6,982 nt of DNA, from the NCBI GenBank assembly GCA_025964295.1, contig JAOPZD010000261.1, forward strand, positions 1 through 6,982. Direction: 5' to 3'. The translations under genes and the position numbers were made by a program. Position 1 is the first letter of the stretch, and each line of letters starts with the position of its first letter. The notes below the pieces were generated by a model. It did no database searches. It was not told the DNA's origin and saw nothing but the letters and a program-made list of their open reading frames with translations. Source of the DNA: Conexibacter sp. (GTDB taxonomy: Bacteria > Actinomycetota > Thermoleophilia > Solirubrobacterales > Solirubrobacteraceae). Of the stretch, positions 1-6,367 are shown piece by piece.

Positions 1-1057
1 CGTCCTGCAGGTAGGTCTTCAGCGTGCCGAGCTTCGCGCCGGTCACGTCGCCGAAGCCCATCAGCCCGGCGAGGTCGGCGTCGTACTTCTCCGGGTCGGC
101 GTTGCGGGTGATCAGGCGCCCGTCGATCTCGAGCTTCTGCGCGGCGTCGAGCACGCGCTGGTTGGGGCCGTTGGCGTCCGAGCAGGTGTCGGTCACGCCG
201 ATCCGCGCGCTGACGCTGTCGAGGTGGCGGTCGAAGTCCGGGCCGGCCAGGCCCTCCAGGCCGTGGTCGCGCTCCCACTCCTCGCGGACCCAGTCGTAGG
301 TGCGCAGGCAGTTGGTCCAGTTGACCGTCGAGCCGCCGCCGAGGTTGGAGCCGGTCATCAGCGCGACCTGGCCCTCGGCGGTCTGCGCCAGCCCGCCCGC
401 GCGGTAGAGGTTCTGGTAGGCCCACAGCTCGAGCTGGTTGAAGTCGGCCTCGTTGTAGTAGCCGCCCGCCTCCAGGACCACGACGTCCTTGCCCGCGCCC
501 GCGAGCTTGCCCGCGATCACGCCGCCGCCGCTCCCGCTGCCCACGACCACCACGTCGGCGGTCAGCGTCAGCGCGTCGGCGTCGGGGCGCGTGACCGGGA
601 TCGTCTTGGGGGCCTCGGCCGCCGACGGCGGCGCCACGCGCGGGCCGGGGTAGCCGATCGCCTCCCAGTTCGGGTTGCGGCCCGTGCTCGGATCCGGGAT
701 CGCGTAGAACAACAGGAACGTCAGCGCGCGCAGGCCGCTCAGGCCGCCGAGCGCCGCCGGGTCGTTGTCCATGAAGCCGTGCAGGATCGCCTCGCGGACC
801 TCCTGGGGCGCGTCGTCGAAGCCCTGCTCGCGCAGCGCGTCGAGCAGCTGGCGCAGGCCCTCGAGCTGGTCCTCGGGCACGGCGCCCGACGACAGCTGCT
901 GGGCGATCGCGACGTCGACGCCCAGGTCGGAGCCCTTGCGGGCCCAGAAGCCCGTCGGGTCGTCGTCGACCGCGACCTCCGGCGCGAAGGTGTCGACCAG
1001 CTGGCGAAGCGTTGCCTGCTGGAGCTCGGAGAGGACGACCGCGACTGGCGTTGACAC
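1..1057 (-). CDS. GMC-family FAD oxidoreductase, long-chain alcohol oxidase-like (3' end beyond window)
   Basis: Reading the minus strand from a GTG at 1057 gives about 352 residues before the left edge. Residues 1-130 form a helical N-terminal domain (opening VLSELQQATLRQLVDTF) resembling the N-terminal extension of plant fatty-alcohol oxidases and the gluconate-2-dehydrogenase subunit 3 type. The FAD-binding Rossmann motif is DVVVVGSGSGGG with the GxGxxG at about G173-G178, followed by VVVLEAGG. GGGSTVNW at residues 240-247 matches the conserved GMC flavin-contact segment (GGGSTVNW is typical of the long-chain alcohol oxidase branch). Family members oxidise alcohols to aldehydes using FAD; the substrate here is unknown. 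The catalytic His/Asn pair lies in the missing C-terminus, so activity cannot be judged. The GTG is the only reasonable start: an in-frame TAG lies four codons upstream (1067-1069) and no other start occurs in the first codons. It is divergent from the SDR gene at 1137. Confidence 0.9.
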   Translation of the reverse strand, partial: MSTPVAVVLSELQQATLRQLVDTFAPEVAVDDDPTGFWARKGSDLGVDVAIAQQLSSGAVPEDQLEGLRQLLDALREQGFDDAPQEVREAILHGFMDNDPAALGGLSGLRALTFLLFYAIPDPSTGRNPNWEAIGYPGPRVAPPSAAEAPKTIPVTRPDADALTLTADVVVVGSGSGGGVIAGKLAGAGKDVVVLEAGGYYNEADFNQLELWAYQNLYRAGGLAQTAEGQVALMTGSNLGGGSTVNWTNCLRTYDWVREEWERDHGLEGLAGPDFDRHLDSVSARIGVTDTCSDANGPNQRVLDAAQKLEIDGRLITRNADPEKYDADLAGLMGFGDVTGAKLGTLKTYLQD

Positions 1058-1063
1058 CCTGTC

Positions 1064-1069
1064 AGCCTA
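1064..1069 (-). promoter_or_regulatory. Putative -10 element for a leaderless GMC oxidase transcript
   Basis: On the minus strand TAGGCT fits the actinobacterial TANNNT -10 pattern and is followed by six bases (GACAGG) and then the GTG start. That spacing would put the transcription start at or next to the start codon, so the message would be leaderless. The only purine-rich stretch, AGG, abuts the GTG and is too close to serve as a ribosome-binding site. No convincing -35 is visible. The assignment is inference from pattern and spacing. Confidence 0.4.
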
Positions 1070-1091
1070 CCTCGCACGGTCAAGCGGGTGG

Positions 1092-1100
1092 TGGTACGGT
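1092..1100 (+). promoter_or_regulatory. Putative extended -10 promoter element of the SDR gene
   Basis: TGGTACGGT contains a TANNNT hexamer (TACGGT, 1095-1100) with a TG one base upstream, as in extended -10 promoters. It would start transcription near 1107 and leave a leader of about 30 bases holding the ribosome-binding site. No good -35 hexamer is seen 16-18 bp upstream. It partly overlaps the inverted repeat at 1098-1115. Confidence 0.35.
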
Positions 1101-1115
1101 GACGCCCCCGTCACC
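1098..1115. promoter_or_regulatory. Perfect 7+7 bp inverted repeat, operator-like
   Basis: GGTGACG-CCCC-CGTCACC is a perfect inverted repeat with a 4-bp centre, 18 bp in total. It sits between the divergent GMC oxidase and SDR genes, over the end of the putative SDR -10 element and the expected start of transcription. Size and symmetry fit a dimeric repressor operator such as TetR- or GntR-type sites. A related half site, ACGGTCA at 1076-1082, lies exactly 20 bp (about two helix turns) upstream of ACGGTGA at 1096-1102. No regulator gene is in the window. As RNA, it could alternatively form a short 5'-leader hairpin. Confidence 0.45.
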
Positions 1116-1122
1116 TTTGTCT

Positions 1123-1127
1123 GGAGG
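1123..1127 (+). promoter_or_regulatory. Ribosome-binding site of the SDR gene
   Basis: GGAGG lies nine bases before the ATG at 1137. It fixes that ATG as the start although the frame stays open far upstream. Confidence 0.8.
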
Positions 1128-1136
1128 CTCTGTCCC

Positions 1137-2021
1137 ATGGCCAAGCAGCACCGCATCCTCACCGGTCAGGTCGCCGCGATCACCGGCGCCGCGCGCGGCA
1201 TCGGCCGCGCCACGGCCCAGGCGTTCCTGCGCGAAGGGATGAAGGTGGCCATCGGCGACCTCGACTACGCGACGGCCCAGCAGACCGCCAAGGAGCTCGG
1301 CCACGGCACCGTCGCCTTCGAGCTCGACGTCACCCAGCGCGCCTCGGTCAAGGACTTCCTCGACGGCGTCGAGGCCGAGCTCGGCGCGATCGACGTCCTG
1401 GTCAACAACGCGGGGATCATGCAGGTCGGCCACACGATCTGGGAGGAGGACGACGCCACCACCCAGCGCATGATCGACATCAACGTCGGCGGCGTCATGC
1501 ACGGCGTCAAGGAGATCGTCCCGCGCATGCTCGCGCGCGGTCGCGGCCACGTCGTCAACATCGCCTCGACCGCCGGCAAGGGCGGCTTCCCGGGCGGCGG
1601 CACCTACTGCGGGACCAAGCACTACGTGGTGGGCCTCAGCGAAGCCCTGCGCGCCGAGCTGCGCGGCACCGGCATCGAGGTCTCCTGCGTCATGCCGGTC
1701 GTCGTCAACACCGAGCTGGCCAGCGGCCTCACCGAGACCCGCGGGGTCAAGCAGGTCCAGCCCGAGGACGTCGCCGCCGAGATCGTCGCGGCCCTGCAGG
1801 AGGCGCGCTTCGACGTGTTCGTCCCGCGCTCGGTCGCGGGCATCACCAAGGTGATGAACCTGCTCCCGCGCAGCGGGCGCGAAGGCCTCAGCCGCGCGCT
1901 GAAGGCCGACCAGGTGCTGGCCCAGGTCGACCCCGGCAAGCGCGCCGCCTACGAGCTGCGCGCATCGCACTCCGATCCGGCGCTCGAGGCCGCGGACGAG
2001 GCCAGGCAGCTCACCCCGTAG
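1137..2021 (+). CDS. Short-chain dehydrogenase/reductase (SDR, classical type)
   Basis: The product is 294 residues, slightly longer than the usual 250 of classical SDRs. It carries the cofactor motif TGAARGIG (T16-G23), an acidic residue at the end of strand beta-2 (D41, usually favouring NAD(H) over NADP(H)), the structural NNAG motif (N90-G93), and the full catalytic tetrad N116, S144, Y157, K161 in INVGG, NIASTAG and YCGTK. It is therefore predicted to be a soluble, active NAD(P)-dependent alcohol dehydrogenase or ketoreductase. The substrate cannot be read from sequence. The C-terminal stretch after residue 230 (VFVPRSVAGITKVMNLLPRS) resembles actinobacterial SDRs of unknown substrate. 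The start is set by GGAGG nine bases upstream. The gene diverges from the GMC oxidase with an operator-like repeat between them and is followed 30 bp downstream by transketolase on the same strand, so read-through is possible. Confidence 0.92.
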   Translation: MAKQHRILTGQVAAITGAARGIGRATAQAFLREGMKVAIGDLDYATAQQTAKELGHGTVAFELDVTQRASVKDFLDGVEAELGAIDVLVNNAGIMQVGHTIWEEDDATTQRMIDINVGGVMHGVKEIVPRMLARGRGHVVNIASTAGKGGFPGGGTYCGTKHYVVGLSEALRAELRGTGIEVSCVMPVVVNTELASGLTETRGVKQVQPEDVAAEIVAALQEARFDVFVPRSVAGITKVMNLLPRSGREGLSRALKADQVLAQVDPGKRAAYELRASHSDPALEAADEARQLTP

Positions 2022-2038
2022 TCGCAGGTTCGGGCGGG

Positions 2039-2044
2039 TAGGTT
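2039..2044 (+). promoter_or_regulatory. Putative -10 element (leaderless) or purine-rich RBS before transketolase
   Basis: TAGGTT fits TANNNT and ends seven bases before the ATG at 2052, the spacing expected for a leaderless transcript. It closely resembles TAGGCT in front of the GMC oxidase. The overlapping GGGTAGG (2036-2042) is purine-rich and nine bases from the ATG, so it could instead be a weak ribosome-binding site on a message continuing from the SDR gene. The sequence does not decide between these. Confidence 0.35.
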
Positions 2045-2051
2045 GTGATGC

Positions 2052-4094
2052 ATGGAAGCCGCCACCACCTCCACCTCGATCGACCAGCTCAGCGTCGACA
2101 CGATCCGCACGCTGTCGATGGACGCCGTCCAGAAGGCCAACAGCGGCCACCCCGGACTTCCCATGGGCATGGCTCCTGCCGCGTACGTCCTGTACGCGAA
2201 GGTCATGCGGTTCAACCCCAAGGACCCGGACTGGCCCGACCGCGACCGCTTCGTCCTGTCGGCCGGCCACGGGTCGATGCTGCTCTACAGCATCCTGCAC
2301 CTCTCCGGCTACGACCTGCCGCTCGACGAGCTCAAGCGGTTCCGCCAGTGGGGCTCGCTGACGCCGGGCCATCCGGAGCGCGACCGCGTCCACGTCACCC
2401 CGGGCGTCGAGGTCACCACCGGCCCGCTCGGCCAGGGCTTCGCCAACGGCGTCGGCATGGCGATCGCCGAGCGCTTCCTGCGCGACCGGTACGGGTCCGA
2501 CGTCATGGACCACTACATCTACGCGATCGTCTCCGACGGCGACCTGATGGAGGGCATCGCCTCCGAGGCCGCGTCGATCGCCGGCCAGTACGGCCTCGGC
2601 CGGCTCGTCTACCTCTACGACGACAACTCGATCTCGCTCGACGGCCCGACGTCGCTGAGCTTCGACACCGAGGACGTCGGCAAGCGCTTCGAGGCCTACG
2701 GCTGGCACGTCCTCGAGGTCCACGACGCGCAGGACCTCGTCGCGCTGCAGTCGGCGATCGAGGAGGGCCAGCGCCACACCGCCCGGCCGACGCTGATCCG
2801 CGTCAAGTCGATCATCGGCTACCCGTCGCCCAACAAGCAGGGGACGTCGAAGGCGCACGGCGCCGCCCTGGGCGAGGACGAGGTCCGCGCCACCAAGGAG
2901 GCCATGGGCTGGGATCCCGACGCGCACTTCCTGGTGCCCGACGAGGTCTACGCGGAGTTCGCCAAGGCCGCCGAGCGCGGCGCGGCGGCGCAGGCCGAGT
3001 GGCAGGCGCGGCTGGACGCGTGGAAGGGCGAGAACCCCGACAGGGGCAAGGAGTGGGACCTGGCGTGGGAAGGCGGGTCCTACGGCGGCAGGCCGCTGCC
3101 CGGGCTGAAGGACGCCTTGCGCTCCGTGGATTGGGGCCTCCCGCCCGGCAAGGACAAGCTCGCCACGCGCTCGGCCGGCCAGAAGGCGATGGCCGCGATG
3201 GCGGACTTCGTCCCGACGATGGTGGGCGGCGCCGCCGACCTGTCGGAGTCGACCAAGACCGAGTTCCCCGGCGGCGACGCCGAGCGCTTCACCAAGGAGC
3301 ACTCCGGGCGAAACGTCTTCTGGGGCGTCCGCGAGCACGGCATGGGCGGCGCGGTCAACGGCCTCGCGGCGCACGGCGGCATCGTCCGCCCCTACGGCTC
3401 GACGTTCCTCCAGTTCGCCGACTACATGCGCGGCGCGATCCGGTTGAGCGCGCTCACCGGCCTGCGCGACGTGTGGGTCTACACCCACGACTCGGTCGCG
3501 CTGGGCGAGGACGGGCCGACGCACCAGCCGGTCGAGCACCTCGCCGCGCTGCGGGCGATCCCGGGCCTGACGGTCATCCGCCCGGCCGACGCGCAGGAGA
3601 CCGCCGAGTCGTGGCGCGTGATCATCGAGGACCTCGAGGGTCCCGCCGTGCTCGTGCTCTCGCGCCAGGACCTGCCGATCCTCGACATCGACTTCGACAG
3701 CGTGGGCCGCGGCGCCTACGTCGTCTCCCCGTCGACGACGGGCCAAGAGCGCGTCACGCTCGTCGGCACCGGCGCCGAGGTCCACACCGCGATCGAGGCC
3801 CAGGGGCTGCTGGCCGGCGCCGGGATCGGCGCCCGCGTCGTCTCGATGCCCTCGTGGGAGCTCTTCGCCGAGCAGGACGACTCCTACCGCGAGGAGGTCC
3901 TGCCGCCGACGCTGCCCAGCGTCTCGGTCGAGGCCGCCGTCTCGATGGGCTGGGAGCGCTGGGTCGACCGCACGGTGTCGATCGACCGCTTCGGCGCCTC
4001 CGCGCCGGGCCCCGAGGTCCTCGAGAAGCTCGGGATCACCGGCGAGCACGTCGCGCAGGTCGCCAAGGACCTGCTCGGCGCCACGAACTCCTAA
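2052..4094 (+). CDS. tkt: Transketolase
   Basis: The 680-residue product matches full-length transketolase (usually 650-700). It transfers two-carbon ketol units between sugar phosphates in the cytosolic non-oxidative pentose-phosphate pathway, using thiamine diphosphate and a divalent metal. The N-terminal diphosphate-binding domain has H33 (SGHPG), H73 (SAGHGS), H107 (TPGHPE) and the metal/ThDP motif SDGDLMEG with D162 and N192 (YDDNSIS). The pyrimidine domain has the cofactor-activating glutamate E428 (REHGMGG) and H479, D487, H491 in [16 protein letters not shown]. The C-terminal domain ends with the conserved [18 protein letters not shown]. All expected active-site residues are present. 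The first residue of the usual GDG triplet is Ser (S161), a tolerated variant. It stands alone here, without transaldolase or glucose-6-phosphate dehydrogenase. Its TAA overlaps the stop of the convergent transglycosylase gene by four bases. Confidence 0.97.
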   Translation: MEAATTSTSIDQLSVDTIRTLSMDAVQKANSGHPGLPMGMAPAAYVLYAKVMRFNPKDPDWPDRDRFVLSAGHGSMLLYSILHLSGYDLPLDELKRFRQWGSLTPGHPERDRVHVTPGVEVTTGPLGQGFANGVGMAIAERFLRDRYGSDVMDHYIYAIVSDGDLMEGIASEAASIAGQYGLGRLVYLYDDNSISLDGPTSLSFDTEDVGKRFEAYGWHVLEVHDAQDLVALQSAIEEGQRHTARPTLIRVKSIIGYPSPNKQGTSKAHGAALGEDEVRATKEAMGWDPDAHFLVPDEVYAEFAKAAERGAAAQAEWQARLDAWKGENPDRGKEWDLAWEGGSYGGRPLPGLKDALRSVDWGLPPGKDKLATRSAGQKAMAAMADFVPTMVGGAADLSESTKTEFPGGDAERFTKEHSGRNVFWGVREHGMGGAVNGLAAHGGIVRPYGSTFLQFADYMRGAIRLSALTGLRDVWVYTHDSVALGEDGPTHQPVEHLAALRAIPGLTVIRPADAQETAESWRVIIEDLEGPAVLVLSRQDLPILDIDFDSVGRGAYVVSPSTTGQERVTLVGTGAEVHTAIEAQGLLAGAGIGARVVSMPSWELFAEQDDSYREEVLPPTLPSVSVEAAVSMGWERWVDRTVSIDRFGASAPGPEVLEKLGITGEHVAQVAKDLLGATNS

Positions 4095-5455
4095 GGGAGC
4101 TCCTTGGCCAGCGGGCCGGCCGTCACGTGGATGACGGCCGGCTCGCGCACCCAGGCGATGAGGTCCAGCGCCGTGAGGCGGTCCAGCCAGAACTGCAGCG
4201 CCTGGGCCTGGGCGGGCGAGGCGTAGTCGCGGCTGAGGTCGAAGGCGTAGCCGGTGGTGTGCATCGACGGCGCCGCCTCGACGCCGTCGCCGACCCGTGC
4301 GCTGCCGCCCGACGTCGTCTTCAGCGAGGCGCGGGTGACGACCAGCGGCGTGCGGGTGTGCGCCACGTCGCGGACGCCGAGCGCGAGCAGCCGCAGGAGC
4401 TTGAGCGCCTCGACCTTCAGCGCGCGCTCGCCCGCCGGCCGCGCGGCCAGCGCGCGCGAGAGCCGCAGGCCCGCGCCGTCGACCAGCACCTGCCCGGGAC
4501 CGCCGAGCGCGCCGTCGGACGTCAACCGGTCGGTCTGGCCCGGCGGGTGCAGGACGTACTCCGCCGAGGGCCAGTTGTTCAGCGTGTCCTGGACCTTCAG
4601 CGCGGCGGGGTCCTCGCGATAGAGCGACATGATGGCCTTGGCTGCGCCGATGCGCCACAGGTAGGTGGAGGAGTCGTCGCCGAGGCCGGCCAGGACGCTC
4701 CACGCCTTGGCGTGGCGCAGCGGCGTGGAGTCGAAGAACAGCTGGGCGTAGGGGATGTCCTCGTTCCCATAGGCCTTGAGCGCGCGCTGCAGGTTGCCGA
4801 CGCCCATGTGGTAGCTCTCGACCGCCAGGTCGTCGCGGCCGTGGAGGTTCTGCTTGGCGAAGTCCAGGTAGCGCGTGGTCGCCTCCAGCGCCTTGCGCGG
4901 GTCGAAGCGCTCGTCGATGCGCCGGCGGCGCGCCTGCAGCGTCCGCACGGCGCCCGCCGACGTGGTGCGAGCGATCCGTCGCGTCAGACGTGTCGAGCTC
5001 GACACGTCGACCTTGAGGCCCAGCAGGCCGGTCGCGGTCTGGGCCAGGATCTGCGTCAGGCCGACGGCCGAGCTGAGGGCGTTCGACGCCGTCGCGGTGG
5101 CGCGGCCGCCGCTCTCCAGGAAGACGATCGCCTCCAGCGTGTCGGGGTCCTGGTGGGCGCGGCGGGCGACGTCCTCGATCGTCGGGCGCAGCCGCTGGAC
5201 CCGCTGGGCGGTCGCGCGGACGCCGCCGGGGCTCTTGGCGTACAGGACGTGGCTGAGCCCGGCGGCGGCGCGGGCCTCGAAGTCGGCGCGCCGGCCGGCG
5301 TCGTAGGCGAGGGGATCGCGGGTGCTGCCGGTGGTGCCGGCGCCCGGCGCCAGGCGGCGCGGGCCGCTCGGCTCGCCGCTGCGGCCCAGCACCGCGATGA
5401 TGACCCCCGCCACGACGACGACCGCCACCAGGATGGCGACTCGGCGTTGACGCAT
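4091..5455 (-). CDS. Membrane-anchored lytic transglycosylase-like protein with C-terminal M15/LAS-type peptidase-like domain
   Basis: The 454-residue product starts with basic MRQRR and a hydrophobic segment (residues 6-23), an uncleaved-type membrane anchor with no lipobox, then a Gly/Pro-rich linker. Residues about 85-235 resemble SLT/GEWL transglycosylases: candidate catalytic glutamate E114 in FLESGG, AVGLTQI (130-136) matching the usual [19 protein letters not shown] (184-197), and SYHMGVGN (214-221) in place of the usual YNAGPGN. A basic insert lies at about 156-183. The C-terminal region carries [10 protein letters not shown] with H399 and D406 spaced as in M15/LAS zinc peptidases, then REPAVIHV with E438 and H443. 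The protein may thus cut glycan strands and bind or cut stem peptides outside the membrane; the second activity is unproven. The ATG at 5455 is chosen because the anchor follows at once; an in-frame ATG at 5476 would add seven residues. No clear ribosome-binding site is seen for either. Confidence 0.83.
   Translation of the reverse strand: MRQRRVAILVAVVVVAGVIIAVLGRSGEPSGPRRLAPGAGTTGSTRDPLAYDAGRRADFEARAAAGLSHVLYAKSPGGVRATAQRVQRLRPTIEDVARRAHQDPDTLEAIVFLESGGRATATASNALSSAVGLTQILAQTATGLLGLKVDVSSSTRLTRRIARTTSAGAVRTLQARRRRIDERFDPRKALEATTRYLDFAKQNLHGRDDLAVESYHMGVGNLQRALKAYGNEDIPYAQLFFDSTPLRHAKAWSVLAGLGDDSSTYLWRIGAAKAIMSLYREDPAALKVQDTLNNWPSAEYVLHPPGQTDRLTSDGALGGPGQVLVDGAGLRLSRALAARPAGERALKVEALKLLRLLALGVRDVAHTRTPLVVTRASLKTTSGGSARVGDGVEAAPSMHTTGYAFDLSRDYASPAQAQALQFWLDRLTALDLIAWVREPAVIHVTAGPLAKELP
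4111..4146 (+). terminator. Strong 15-bp hairpin, probable transketolase transcription terminator without U-tract
   Basis: GCGGGCCGGCCGTCA (4111-4125), a 6-base loop (4126-4131) and TGACGGCCGGCTCGC (4132-4146) form a 15-bp stem. Eleven contiguous inner pairs are perfect, and the only imperfection is G4114 opposite T4143. In plus-strand RNA that is a G-U wobble; in minus-strand RNA it is a C-A mismatch, so the fold favours the transketolase transcript. It starts 16 bases after the transketolase TAA. No T-run follows, as is common for hairpins thought to terminate in high-GC actinobacteria. It lies inside the coding end of the convergent transglycosylase gene. The hairpin is seen directly; the terminator role is inferred. 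Confidence 0.55.
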
Positions 5456-5485
5456 CGTCCGATCACCGTGCCACATTCGCGGGCC
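5456..5485. promoter_or_regulatory. Very short divergent start region between transglycosylase and methyltransferase
   Basis: Only about 30 bp separate the chosen starts, so promoters for each gene must lie partly within the other's coding sequence. TTGACG at 5447-5452 reads like a -35 on the plus strand, with CACATT (5472-5477) as a poor -10 at 19-bp spacing, eight bases before the GTG at 5486. On the minus strand no TANNNT element or Shine-Dalgarno sequence stands out. Alternative starts (GTG 5468 for the methyltransferase, ATG 5476 for the transglycosylase) would make the 5' ends overlap. Confidence 0.3.
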
Positions 5486-6367
5486 GTGCGCGTCCTGCGT
5501 GAGCTCCTCAGCGGCCCCGTGGCCCTCGACGACGACCTGGTCATCCAGGGCGAGAACCTGGCCGTGCTGCCGCAGCTGCCCGGCGGCGCGTTCGACATGG
5601 TGTACATCGACCCGCCGTTCAACACCGGCCGCGCGCAGGCCAGCGCGACGCTGCGCGCGGTGGCCGATCCCGACGGCGAGCGCACCGGCTTCGGCGGGCG
5701 TCGCTACCGGACCGAGCGCGTCGGGCCGTCGATGGCCTACGCCGATGCCTTCGACGACCTCCCGGCCTACCTGGAGCCGCGGCTGCGCGAGGCGCGGCGG
5801 CTGCTGGCCGACCACGGCACGCTGTACGTGCACCTCGACCCGCGCGAGAGCCACTACGTCAAGGTCCTGCTCGACGGGATCTTCGGGCGGGCCGCGTTCC
5901 TCAACGAGCTGATCTGGGCCTATGACTACGGCGCCAAGGCGCGCTCGCGCTGGCCCGCCAAGCACGACGTGATCCTGGTGTACGTCAAGGACCCGGCGGC
6001 GTACTGGTTCGACGACGCCGAGGTCGATCGCGAGCCCTACATGTCGCCCGGGCTGGTCACGCCGGAGCAGCGGGCGCGCGGCAAGCGGCCGACCGACGTC
6101 TGGTGGCACACGATCGTGCCCACCAACGGCGGCGAGCGGACGGGCTACCCGACGCAGAAGCCGCTCGGCGTCGTGCGCCGCACGGTCGCGGCGTCCTCGA
6201 AGCCGGGCGGCTGGTGCCTGGACTTCTTCGCGGGCTCGGGCACGCTGGGCGTGGCCGCGCGGGCGCTGGGGCGCCGCTTCGTCCTGGTCGACGCGTCGCC
6301 CGACGCGATCGGCGTGTGCGAGCGCCGGCTGGCTACGCCGGCGTCGTCGACGCCAGCCGCGCGCTGA
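5486..6367 (+). CDS. Site-specific DNA methyltransferase, beta class (N6-adenine or N4-cytosine), solitary
   Basis: The product is 293 residues from GTG 5486 (299 from GTG 5468). The catalytic motif IV, DPPF (D42-F45, in YIDPPFNTG), comes before motif X/I: YPTQKPLGVV, then DFFAGSGT (D246-T253, the S-adenosylmethionine-binding loop) and FVLVDASPDAI. The order IV to I defines the beta class of the N6/N4 methylase family (type of COG0863/COG2189), which methylates the exocyclic amine of adenine or cytosine. The middle part (roughly residues 140-215, including WAYDYGAKARSRWPAKHD and WWHTIVPTNGG) should hold the target-recognition residues; the target cannot be predicted. No endonuclease or specificity subunit lies beside it, so it looks like an orphan methylase with a possible role in gene control or replication rather than defence (inference). 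No ribosome-binding site is obvious. Its 3' end overlaps the convergent sortase by 35 bp. Confidence 0.9.
   Translation: MRVLRELLSGPVALDDDLVIQGENLAVLPQLPGGAFDMVYIDPPFNTGRAQASATLRAVADPDGERTGFGGRRYRTERVGPSMAYADAFDDLPAYLEPRLREARRLLADHGTLYVHLDPRESHYVKVLLDGIFGRAAFLNELIWAYDYGAKARSRWPAKHDVILVYVKDPAAYWFDDAEVDREPYMSPGLVTPEQRARGKRPTDVWWHTIVPTNGGERTGYPTQKPLGVVRRTVAASSKPGGWCLDFFAGSGTLGVAARALGRRFVLVDASPDAIGVCERRLATPASSTPAAR

Noticed and set aside
224..1054. A 276-codon plus-strand open frame at the left end
   Set aside because: It is antisense to the GMC oxidase, whose FAD motif and GGGSTVNW segment are unmistakable. The plus-strand translation is Arg/Ala/Val-rich without recognisable features.
765..1136. 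An N-terminal extension of the SDR back to an ATG at 765
   Set aside because: It is antisense to the GMC oxidase N-terminal domain, and a good GGAGG precedes the ATG at 1137, directly before the SDR fold.
1080..4703. A 1207-codon open frame on the minus strand across the SDR and transketolase genes
   Set aside because: It is antisense to two genes with clear full-length family matches. Its translation is Arg/Ala/Gly/Asp-rich low complexity with no motif, as expected for a shadow frame in GC-rich DNA where stop codons are rare.
1041..5455. A near-repeat gcgact(c)ggcgttgac at about 1041-1055 and 5437-5451, each over the first codons of a minus-strand gene
   Set aside because: Fifteen of sixteen bases match but with a one-base gap that changes the reading frame. 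At this length and base composition a chance match in 7 kb is plausible, and no further copies were seen.
2045..5485. The methyltransferase frame stays open upstream for over 3.4 kb, suggesting a giant protein
   Set aside because: Upstream of about 5468 the translation is out of frame with transketolase and antisense to the transglycosylase, with biased composition and no domains. Methyltransferase homology begins only near 5486.
5456..6109. A longer N-terminus of the transglycosylase reaching ATG at 6109
   Set aside because: The extra part is antisense to conserved methyltransferase motifs, and a typical membrane anchor follows directly after the ATG at 5455.
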